NCBI GenBank assembly: GCA_031264715.1
Contig: JAISDP010000090.1
Span: 1-10,343 of the forward strand
Length of the DNA: 10,343 nucleotides
DNA from: Bacteroidales bacterium
GTDB taxonomy: Bacteria; Bacteroidota; Bacteroidia; Bacteroidales; UBA4181
Direction of reading: 5' to 3'
Shown: positions 1 through 6,082 of the stretch, one piece after another
Layout of the letters: each line of letters starts with the position of its first letter
Numbering within the stretch: position 1 is the stretch's first letter
Notes under the pieces: generated by a model
The model's database searches: none
What the model saw: only the letters and a program-made list of their open reading frames with translations
Told to the model about the DNA's origin: nothing
Translations under genes and position numbers: made by a program

Positions 1-206
1 TTATATCCTTTATTGATATATTTGATATGAGGCAATTTTTCTGTAACCCGTGTCATATAGCCTCTCTCCACGCGATTGCCGGTTTCATCCGGATGATCGT
101 TCAGGTAAGTAATGGAATCGCCTATGGCCACCCATTCCAATTGCTTAGGCGGCAGGGAAAATGCCACTATAACAACGACGGATAGAATGATCAATCGTTT
201 AAGCAT
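1..206 (-). CDS. Exported SGNH/GDSL-type hydrolase, 5' part only (runs off the left edge)
   Basis: The reading frame opens with ATG at 206-204 and stays open to the window edge, giving 68 residues of an incomplete protein. The N-terminus MLKRLIILSVVVIVAFS has a short positive charge cluster followed by a hydrophobic core, so it looks like a signal peptide or membrane anchor. Soon after comes WVAIGDSITYLN, which matches block I of SGNH/GDSL esterases and lipases; the serine in GDS is the nucleophile in that family. Such proteins are usually periplasmic or secreted and remove acyl or acetyl groups from lipids or carbohydrates, but the substrate cannot be told from this fragment. The oxyanion and Asp-His blocks lie outside the window. 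It lies downstream of the ATPase operon in the same direction, 163 bases after subunit K, and is probably a separate transcription unit. Confidence 0.8.
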   Translation of the reverse strand, partial: MLKRLIILSVVVIVAFSLPPKQLEWVAIGDSITYLNDHPDETGNRVERGYMTRVTEKLPHIKYINKGY

Positions 207-251
207 ATTACAAAAAGGATCAATTTTTTCGTAACAAAAATCGTAATGAAA

Positions 252-309
252 AAAATGCGCACCTTCTCCGATCATGAATGGAACACAAGTCAAAAAACGT
301 GTGCATTTT
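252..309 (-). terminator. Candidate terminator at the end of the ATPase operon
   Basis: Read on the minus strand, AAAATGCACAC (309-299) can pair with GTGCGCATTTT (262-252) over 11 positions with one wobble, and the second arm runs into seven T residues. This is the layout of an intrinsic terminator about 60 bases beyond the K stop codon. The loop of 36 bases is much longer than usual and the stem is only partly GC-rich, so the call is weak. Confidence 0.3.
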
Positions 310-336
310 CCGACATTGTGGCAGACAATCCGCTCG

Positions 337-368
337 GAAGACATGCCGTCTTCGGTTCACATCCGAAG
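337..368 (-). other. Two overlapping, mutually exclusive hairpins just after subunit K
   Basis: On the minus strand, CTTCGG (368-363) pairs with CCGAAG (355-350) across a 7-base loop, and GAAGAC (353-348) pairs with GTCTTC (342-337) across a 5-base loop. The arms share bases 350-353, so only one stem can form at a time. No T run follows. It may stabilise the 3' end of the K transcript or be chance. Confidence 0.25.
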
Positions 369-369
369 C

Positions 370-822
370 TTAAGCCCCCAGCGTTTGGCCGATCAGGAAG
401 GTTGCCGCCAGCGAAACAATAGCGTACAATTCAGGAAATACGGCCAAAATCAGCGTCTTGCCAAACACGTCGTAACCGGCGCCTATACCGGCGATACCGT
501 TGGCGCAAACTTGTCCCTGGCGGATCGCCGACAACAGGCCGACTGCGCCCAGCGCCAATCCTGCGCCGAAGATCGCCGATGCCTGGAACATGGTGATGTC
601 GGCTACGAGGTATTTCGCCAGCAGGAAGTATCCCAGGAAACCGTACAAGCCCTGTGTTCCGGGAAGTGCACTCAACACCATGTAGTTGCCGAAAGCGTCC
701 GGGTTTTTCTTCATCGCGCCAATGGAGGCATTTCCGGTGATGGTAACACCGATCGAACTCCCGATTCCCGCCAAGCCGACCATCAGGCCAATACCAATAT
801 AAGCTAAAACAATAGGTTGCAT
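370..822 (-). CDS. atpK: V-type ATPase subunit K (rotor ring proteolipid), probably Na+-binding
   Basis: This is the c-ring subunit (NtpK type) that carries ions across the membrane as the rotor turns. The 150 residues form four hydrophobic segments at roughly 5-27, 48-70, 82-105 and 120-147, i.e. two fused hairpins. As in V-type rings, there is one ion-binding carboxylate per protein: Glu131 in PELYAI of the fourth helix. LPGTQGLYGF in helix 2 gives Leu53, Thr56, Gln57 and Tyr60, and RQGQ gives Gln102. These line up with Leu61, Thr64, Gln65, Tyr68, Gln110 and Glu139 of the Enterococcus hirae Na+ ring. It is the last gene of the operon, 80 bases after subunit I. That wider gap, with its A-rich leader and a hairpin, may allow the extra synthesis needed for a multi-copy ring; this is inference. 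Confidence 0.96.
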   Translation of the reverse strand: MQPIVLAYIGIGLMVGLAGIGSSIGVTITGNASIGAMKKNPDAFGNYMVLSALPGTQGLYGFLGYFLLAKYLVADITMFQASAIFGAGLALGAVGLLSAIRQGQVCANGIAGIGAGYDVFGKTLILAVFPELYAIVSLAATFLIGQTLGA

Positions 823-863
823 AAATTATTGATTTTTATTATTAATTGATTTTTAATTATTGA

Positions 864-878
864 TTTCGATTTTTGATT
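864..878 (-). repeat. 15-base leader motif, copy upstream of subunit K
   Basis: AATCAAAAATCGAAA on the minus strand, 41 bases before the K start codon. Exact copies precede subunit I and DUF2764. The remaining leader down to the ATG is nearly all A and T with further variants such as AAAATCAAT. Confidence 0.6.
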
Positions 879-879
879 T

Positions 880-908
880 GGATGAACGACAACGGCGCGC
901 GCTCATCC
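880..908 (-). promoter_or_regulatory. Hairpin enclosing the subunit I stop codon
   Basis: On the minus strand, GGATGA (908-903) can pair with TCATCC (885-880) around a 17-base GC-rich loop containing GCGCGCGC. The TGA stop of subunit I is inside the first arm. No T run follows, so it is not a terminator. It could slow ribosomes or exonucleases at the I/K junction. The stem is only 6 base pairs and might be chance. Confidence 0.3.
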
Positions 909-2744
909 TTCACTGGCTTTTATATGTTTCAACGGCCTGTATTTTTTACCGCCTCCTTCAAATCCGGCATTCTTATAAAATTCCACGAAAGTGAGACGCA
1001 TCGGGTGGACAAATGCGCCCAAGCCGGACATGAAAATATTCAATGAGTGCCCGGCCAACAGGATCACGAGCATCACTATTTGACTCACTACCGGGACATC
1101 GCCGCTCATTTGCATGGCCAGATCGTTGAACACAAAGCCCATCACGCCGCCGCATATTCCCAGCGCAAACAGACGGATGTACGACAGCAGGTCGCCCATC
1201 ACGCCGGTCACCATGTTGTAGGTGTTCCACAGCCCGGAGCCGACATTAACCAGCGGGTTACGCCCGGGAGTGTTGAGGATAAAGATCAGCACGCCGGCAG
1301 CGCCCAGAACGGCATAACACAGGTAACGGGCAGTATCAGGCGAAAGCAGGGCCTTTTCGGAAGCAAGGTACAAGCCGCCGCCGCCGAGAAACAGGATGAG
1401 CCAGCCCCAGGTTTCGAGCGAGTAGACAAAGCCGTGACGCCGGATGATCCCGAAAGCTTTAACAATCATCCCGAATATAATCTGCACGCCGCCTAATATC
1501 AGCGCCAGGTTGAACATCTGGTCGGAATTGAGCATGAATTTCTTGAACGGGGTAAGCCACGGCCACGGCGTATCCAAAAGCGCGATTCCGAAGAACGTAC
1601 CGCCAATGACGCCGCAAACCATGGTAGCAGCGCCCAACACGGCCGCCAGCGACACGATCGGTTTCATGGACGGTTTTACGCGCGGCCTTGCCATCAGCGC
1701 CGCAAAAAGAAGTAACAGGCCATACCCCGCATCGCCGAGGCAAAGTCCGAAAAACAGCATGTAGAAAGGCGCAAAAAACGGCGTCAAATCCAATTCATGG
1801 TAATTCGGGAAATCGTACAGTTCGCCAATCGGCTCGAATAACCGGGAGAACCAATTGTTTTTGAGCAAAATCGGAACGGAAGGATCATCCTTGTCCGGCG
1901 TCTCGCCAACGTAATAGACATCCTGCTTTTCAAGCGCTTCTATCAGTTCGGGTTCTTTTACTTCCGGTACCCAGCCTTCGAGCAGGATCAGCTTGTCGTC
2001 GGCCTTTTTCTCCGCCTGCAAATGTACCCTGCCCAGGTCTATGTCTTCGAGCAGTTGCCGCTGCGTCTCTTTTAGATGGTTGAGATGTCCGGCTGCGAGT
2101 GCGTCCAGTTGTTTGCCGAGTTCTTCCTCCTGTTTTTGATGATCCTGCAAAGCGATCTGTAATTGGCCGAGCGACTGACCGGAAAGACGTATCTTTTCAG
2201 CATCGGGTTCTTCCTCAAAGCCAACAGGCGTAACCGTTACAAAATAAATCACCGTACCGGTGCGCGTCACTTCCACCACATCGAACTGATCCGTCCATGC
2301 AGGGTTAAATTCACGTTCGCGGCACGAATAGAACTTCAATTGGCGTCCGGCCTTTTCTAATTTGTCAAGCATCCCCGGGTCGAAATCTCCCCATACGGCC
2401 ATGTTTCCGATTTCCTTTTGAAGGGTTTGCTGCCGGGCTTTCAGTTGCTCTTCCTGCATCTTCAACTGCGCGTACATATCCAGCGCCTTCATACCGTCCA
2501 TCGACGGGTCGACGGGTTCCAGCGGCACGTTCTTCAGCTCGTCCGCCCTGCGCTGCAACGAACGGATGGTATTTTTCAGCGAATCGGCTGTAACTAATTG
2601 CCTGCGCAAGTCGGTTGCATGGTCGGGGATGCCTTTCTGCTTCTCCACGATATGCACCACGCCCGCTTGCCGTATGCTTTCCAGAAATTCATTACAGGTC
2701 TTGTAATAAATCAGGAAGCTATATTTCTTCATTTTCTCAACCAT
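903..2744 (-). CDS. atpI: V-type ATPase subunit I (membrane stator, a-subunit homologue)
   Basis: This subunit holds the ion half-channels next to the K ring and ties them to the peripheral stalk. It is 613 residues, a usual length for bacterial NtpI. Residues 1 to about 315 are hydrophilic with coiled-coil stretches (for example 45-115 and 185-250) and form the cytoplasmic domain. From about 320 to 595 there are several membrane helices, starting with FFAPFYMLFFGLCLGDAGYG. The family's essential arginines are visible: Arg524 in GDLLSYIRLFALG and Arg583 in GAFVHPMRLTFVEF. The start at MVEKMKKYSF fits the family; the second Met at residue 5 is an alternative. It lies 72 bases after subunit D. 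Confidence 0.96.
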   Translation of the reverse strand: MVEKMKKYSFLIYYKTCNEFLESIRQAGVVHIVEKQKGIPDHATDLRRQLVTADSLKNTIRSLQRRADELKNVPLEPVDPSMDGMKALDMYAQLKMQEEQLKARQQTLQKEIGNMAVWGDFDPGMLDKLEKAGRQLKFYSCREREFNPAWTDQFDVVEVTRTGTVIYFVTVTPVGFEEEPDAEKIRLSGQSLGQLQIALQDHQKQEEELGKQLDALAAGHLNHLKETQRQLLEDIDLGRVHLQAEKKADDKLILLEGWVPEVKEPELIEALEKQDVYYVGETPDKDDPSVPILLKNNWFSRLFEPIGELYDFPNYHELDLTPFFAPFYMLFFGLCLGDAGYGLLLLFAALMARPRVKPSMKPIVSLAAVLGAATMVCGVIGGTFFGIALLDTPWPWLTPFKKFMLNSDQMFNLALILGGVQIIFGMIVKAFGIIRRHGFVYSLETWGWLILFLGGGGLYLASEKALLSPDTARYLCYAVLGAAGVLIFILNTPGRNPLVNVGSGLWNTYNMVTGVMGDLLSYIRLFALGICGGVMGFVFNDLAMQMSGDVPVVSQIVMLVILLAGHSLNIFMSGLGAFVHPMRLTFVEFYKNAGFEGGGKKYRPLKHIKASEG

Positions 2745-2752
2745 AACGCAAT

Positions 2753-2767
2753 TTTCGATTTTTGATT
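2753..2767 (-). repeat. 15-base leader motif, copy upstream of subunit I
   Basis: AATCAAAAATCGAAA on the minus strand, ending 8 bases before the subunit I start codon. It is identical to the copies ahead of K and DUF2764. Just upstream (2770-2790) lies a GC-rich stretch with CAGGCTCAGCGAAG, which resembles one arm of a widespread intergenic palindrome, but I see no partner arm here. Confidence 0.6.
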
Positions 2768-2816
2768 CACTTCGCTGAGCCTGCCGGCCCGGTTGATGGA
2801 TTGTTGATTCATCCTG

Positions 2817-3416
2817 TTACCGTTCATCGGTCGCCTCCTGTTTGGATTTCATGATTTTTTGCGATGATTTCGACAGGTTTTCCTCGTCTTCCATAAACCG
2901 CTTGATCTTGCGGATGGCGTCTTCGAACCCCGGAATCTGTACTTTTTCGAAAAGATTCACTTTCTGAGTGGTCTTTTTACGCGCATGTTCCAGATAGCCG
3001 ATTTTCATGACGCAGTACTCATATTCGACGCCCGTTTTGGCCAGCGTTTGCAACAGCCGGATACCGTCTAAATACCATTTGGGGCTGTTGAACATGCTGA
3101 ACGGACGCGTGGCAAACACGACCCCGTCGAACACCGGCACCCGGATGCCCGCTACCTTCCGTACCGACAGTTGCACATCCTGCACCGAAATGAGCGACGG
3201 CTCAAACTCGTTCCACAAGGCCGCCATTTTCTCATACGATCCTATTTGCGCCTCCAGCTTCCGTTTCAGTTCATCGGCCTCGTCTTTTGCCCGTTTTACT
3301 TCCATCCGCAACGCGCTTTCCTTGTTCTTGATGGTCGGCAACGAACGCAACCGCATCTTCAACTGCTTTTCGATGCCTTGAAGCGAGGTTTTATTATATT
3401 GAAATTTGATGGCCAT
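2817..3416 (-). CDS. atpD: V-type ATPase subunit D (central shaft)
   Basis: Subunit D is the rotating shaft inside the A3B3 head, joining catalysis to the membrane ring. At 199 residues it is close to the usual 200-230. The N-terminal half (about 10-70) and the C-terminal part (about 130-195) are rich in Lys, Glu and Leu with coiled-coil spacing, as expected for the antiparallel helical pair. The C-terminal stretch KVNLFEKVQIPGFEDAIRKI (152-171) corresponds to the family's RVNALE...IP...I signature. The gene begins 6 bases after the B stop, so the two are probably translated together. Subunit F, the usual partner of D, is not encoded nearby. Confidence 0.94.
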   Translation of the reverse strand: MAIKFQYNKTSLQGIEKQLKMRLRSLPTIKNKESALRMEVKRAKDEADELKRKLEAQIGSYEKMAALWNEFEPSLISVQDVQLSVRKVAGIRVPVFDGVVFATRPFSMFNSPKWYLDGIRLLQTLAKTGVEYEYCVMKIGYLEHARKKTTQKVNLFEKVQIPGFEDAIRKIKRFMEDEENLSKSSQKIMKSKQEATDER

Positions 3417-3422
3417 GTTACA

Positions 3423-4760
3423 TTAATGATCCGGAACAGTTTCGTCTTCCCTCCAGTATTTCGCTACCAGCTCCTGCTTGATGTTGACTTCTTCGGGTTT
3501 GAAATGCTTGGCAAACAGCGTCCAGGCTTCATCAAGCATCTCGGTGGTGTTGATATTAACGTCGATCGCCAGCAGGTTGTTCGAGTAATCCCTGGCGAAA
3601 GCAAGCGCACGCTCGTCGTAGTTACTCAGGTCGAAACCGTTTTCGAGTTTCGTTTTGGCGTTGGCGGCGTCGGAAAAGAGCCGCACGGCAGCGTTCATTA
3701 CCTGCGGGTGGTCTTCGCGCGTTTTCTTGCCGATCACCAGCTGTTTCAGGCGTGAAAGGCTGCGGAACGGGTCAACGATTACCTTTCCAATGTCCGTATC
3801 GCGGCGGAGGAACAACTGCCCTTCGGTGATATACCCCGTGTTATCGGGAACGGCATGTGTGATGTCGCCTCCCGAAAGCGTCGTTACCGCAATGATGGTA
3901 ATGGAGCCGCCATCGGGGAACTGCACCGCTTTTTCGTATATCTTGGCCAAATCGGAATAGAGCGAACCGGGCATCGAGTCTTTCGACGGGATCTGGTCCA
4001 TACGGTTGGACACGATGGAAAGCGCGTCGGCGTACGAACTCATGTCGGTGAGCAGCACCAGCACCTTTTCGTGCTTGTCCACCGCAAAGTATTCGGCGGC
4101 GGTAAGCGCCATGTCGGGGATTAAGAGGCGTTCCACCGGCGGGTCTTCGGTCGTATTCACGAAACTGATGATCCGGTCGAGCGAGCCGGCGTTGCTGAAC
4201 ACATTCTTGAAAAACAGGTAATCGTCGTTGGCCAGTCCCATGCCGCCGAGGATGATCTTGTCCGTTTCGGCGCGCAGCGCTACCGTGGCCATCACCTGAT
4301 TGAACGGCTGGTCGGGATCGGCGAAGAACGGGATTTTCTGACCGGTCACCAGCGTATTGTTCAAGTCGATACCCGCCATACCCGTGGCAATCAGTTCCGA
4401 AGGCTGTTTGCGGCGCACGGGGTTGACCGACGGACCGCCGATTTCGCGTTCTTCTCCTTCGGGAACAGGCCCGCCGTCAATAGGCGCGCCGAACGCATTG
4501 AAGAAACGACCGGCCAGTTGCGGGCCTACTTTCAATGCAGGCGCCTTGCCCAGGAACACCACTTCGGCGTTGGTGCGGATACCTTCGGTGCCGCGGAATA
4601 CCTGCAAGGTAACTTCGTCTCCGTTGATTTTCACCACCTGCGCCAAAGCCCCGTCTACAGTTGCCAGCTCGTCGTAGCCGATGCCCGACGCTTTCAACAT
4701 GCAGGTAGCCTTGGTAATCTGACTGATTTGCGTATATATTTTCTGAAACGCTTTCGCCAT
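3423..4760 (-). CDS. atpB: V-type ATPase subunit B (non-catalytic head subunit)
   Basis: B alternates with A in the A3B3 head and supplies the arginine finger to the catalytic sites. It has 445 residues. The fold of the family is recognisable from VLVLLTDMSSYADALSIVSN (233-252), DITHAVPDNTGYITEGQ (299-315) and the SLSRL motif with Arg337, the expected finger. There is no Walker A motif; the equivalent stretch reads FFADPDQPFNQ, as expected for the non-catalytic subunit. The start codon lies only 4 bases after the stop of a 67-residue gene that does not belong to the usual operon, so B's ribosome-binding region is inside that gene's last codons. B may therefore depend on translation coming from the inserted pair. 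The close B-D spacing (6 bases) is ordinary. Confidence 0.96.
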   Translation of the reverse strand: MAKAFQKIYTQISQITKATCMLKASGIGYDELATVDGALAQVVKINGDEVTLQVFRGTEGIRTNAEVVFLGKAPALKVGPQLAGRFFNAFGAPIDGGPVPEGEEREIGGPSVNPVRRKQPSELIATGMAGIDLNNTLVTGQKIPFFADPDQPFNQVMATVALRAETDKIILGGMGLANDDYLFFKNVFSNAGSLDRIISFVNTTEDPPVERLLIPDMALTAAEYFAVDKHEKVLVLLTDMSSYADALSIVSNRMDQIPSKDSMPGSLYSDLAKIYEKAVQFPDGGSITIIAVTTLSGGDITHAVPDNTGYITEGQLFLRRDTDIGKVIVDPFRSLSRLKQLVIGKKTREDHPQVMNAAVRLFSDAANAKTKLENGFDLSNYDERALAFARDYSNNLLAIDVNINTTEMLDEAWTLFAKHFKPEEVNIKQELVAKYWREDETVPDH

Positions 4761-4764
4761 AGTA

Positions 4765-4968
4765 CTAACTTTTATGTGTTTTTGATATAATGATTTGTCT
4801 CAATTCCAGCAAATCCGGATAGAGGTGAGTATTTCGGCCATTCTTTTCGGCATAGTTGCCAAAATTATTCCTGACAAAAGAATAGTATTCTTTAATTGGA
4901 AAATTTAATGCCTGCGCAAAGTCATGGCTATCGGCTTTCCCTTCGCAATATATACGCGTTATAGACAT
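4765..4968 (-). CDS. 67-residue protein with a TOPRIM-like N-terminus, probably a reduced partner of the AAA ATPase
   Basis: The ATG at 4968 follows the ATPase stop codon directly (TAAATG), so the two are very likely translated as a pair. The first residues, MSITRIYCEGKADSHDF, resemble the first strand and loop of TOPRIM domains (hydrophobic-x-hydrophobic-x-E-G-x-x-D), with Glu9, Gly10 and Asp13. The second TOPRIM motif (DxD) is missing and the protein is far shorter than a normal TOPRIM partner (about 200 residues or more). The end, HLYPDLLELRQIIIS, reads like a real helix-forming terminus, so an internal deletion of a longer gene is one explanation. The others are a genuine small protein or an unrelated one. 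It lies 4 bases before subunit B and is more AT-rich than the ATPase genes (16 G/C in the 60 bases 4861-4920). Confidence 0.6.
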   Translation of the reverse strand: MSITRIYCEGKADSHDFAQALNFPIKEYYSFVRNNFGNYAEKNGRNTHLYPDLLELRQIIISKTHKS

Positions 4969-6039
4969 TTATTCCAATCTTATAATTTGGTTTTCAGACT
5001 CGTCAAACATGACCACTACATTGTCGGAATGTGATGTCAGGATAAACTGGTTATTATGGCCCAATTTGGGCAATGCCCTGACGAAAGCCTGCTGTAATGG
5101 CGCGTGTAAATGCAACTCAATCTCATCAATAATGATGATTGAGTGGTTGATATTATACCGTGCAAAATCCATCAAAACAGGAAAAATAGCTCTTTCACCG
5201 GCAGACATTTCCGATATTTCATATTGATGTTCTCCATCGGAAAGGAAAAAATCAGGGGCTTGAGATTTCTCATATACATCAAACCGGGGACTTGCTCCGA
5301 CAAAACTCCTGTCATGGAAAACACGATGGTAAAGATGGGCTATTTTTTCATAATAATCGAACTCACCGGGACGCAGCGCTCTCTTTTTCTGTTCGATTGC
5401 CAAATGAAAACTGTATGCGTTCGCTAAAAAAGTACGGATGGAATCGATTTGGTTCAATTCATTTTCCGTATCAAATAATGTATTTGTATCGAACGAATTC
5501 CGCTGATCTGTGTACCAAAAAATATTACCTGCCTCTTCAAACAGCTTTGACTTGTCAACAGTATAAGCAGCCAGTTGTTTCGCATATTGATAGCCATAAA
5601 ACTGGGAGAGCGAGCCTGCTCCTCCGGATACGTTTGTTTTACAATGTTCGTAATCAAAAGACAAAGAAACCTGTCTTTTGTCAGAAGGCATGGCTGTTAA
5701 CGGTACCCCTTTATCCTTTAGTTGTTTTGCATAATTCTGAGCGGCCTTCAGTTCACGCTCATCGAACGAAATACTGGCGCGAATGTCAACAGGAAGCTGA
5801 CCGGTTTGCAAAAGCCTGTATTCATACCCATTCCAATTGATTGCCGAAGCGTCGAACCGGTCGCGAACCAACGGCGCCATTAATGCTACCATGGCTTGCA
5901 GGATCGAAGTCTTTCCCGAGCCATTGTTACCAATAAGTAATGTCATATCATTCACTTCACCTTCGCTATTGCAAAAGGAGAGCGTTTTTTGTACGACAAA
6001 TTTTTTATAATTCCTTACTGATATATCTCGAATTTTCAT
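4969..6039 (-). CDS. SMC/OLD-like AAA family ATPase inserted in the V-ATPase operon
   Basis: The 356-residue protein has a complete ABC/SMC-type nucleotide-binding fold: Walker A GNNGSGKT (37-44), signature SAGE (279-282, where ABC proteins have LSGGQ), Walker B IIIIDE (301-306) and the H-loop TSHSD with His337. The N-terminus MKIRDISVRNYKKF is typical of RecF, OLD and AAA_15/AAA_21 proteins. The lid region between Walker A and the signature is about 235 residues, shorter than a long coiled coil. Such ATPases commonly act with a TOPRIM or other nuclease partner in defence or repair; here the partner would be the adjacent 67-residue protein. It begins 43 bases after the A stop and is plainly more AT-rich than its neighbours (20 G/C of 60 at 5461-5520 against 37 of 60 at 7081-7140), which suggests later acquisition. 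All key motifs are intact, so it is not an obvious pseudogene. No sequence shows a function in the rotary ATPase. Confidence 0.9.
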   Translation of the reverse strand: MKIRDISVRNYKKFVVQKTLSFCNSEGEVNDMTLLIGNNGSGKTSILQAMVALMAPLVRDRFDASAINWNGYEYRLLQTGQLPVDIRASISFDERELKAAQNYAKQLKDKGVPLTAMPSDKRQVSLSFDYEHCKTNVSGGAGSLSQFYGYQYAKQLAAYTVDKSKLFEEAGNIFWYTDQRNSFDTNTLFDTENELNQIDSIRTFLANAYSFHLAIEQKKRALRPGEFDYYEKIAHLYHRVFHDRSFVGASPRFDVYEKSQAPDFFLSDGEHQYEISEMSAGERAIFPVLMDFARYNINHSIIIIDEIELHLHAPLQQAFVRALPKLGHNNQFILTSHSDNVVVMFDESENQIIRLE

Positions 6040-6082
6040 GCACGATTCATATTGGGATGCATTTCGTATGGGTCGCCAGAAA

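Noticed and set aside
274..807. A 177-residue plus-strand open frame opposite subunit K.
   Set aside because: The sequence has the low-complexity, Gln/Arg-rich look of an antisense frame, while the minus strand encodes an unmistakable K subunit.
973..1230. Minus-strand and plus-strand frames inside subunit I (also 1047-1496, 1444-1764 and 1459-1743).
   Set aside because: All are alternative frames of the well-conserved subunit I coding sequence and show no motif of their own.
2770..2790. GC-rich segment resembling a dispersed palindromic repeat ahead of subunit I.
   Set aside because: Only one arm of the usual palindrome is present and no second copy occurs in the window.
5292..5840. A 182-residue plus-strand frame opposite the inserted ATPase.
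   Set aside because: The opposite strand has all ATPase motifs in order; this frame has no recognisable features.
4761..6082. Target-site duplication or transposon ends around the inserted gene pair.
   Set aside because: Comparing the two junctions by eye showed no shared direct repeat of useful length, no terminal inverted repeats and no transposase.
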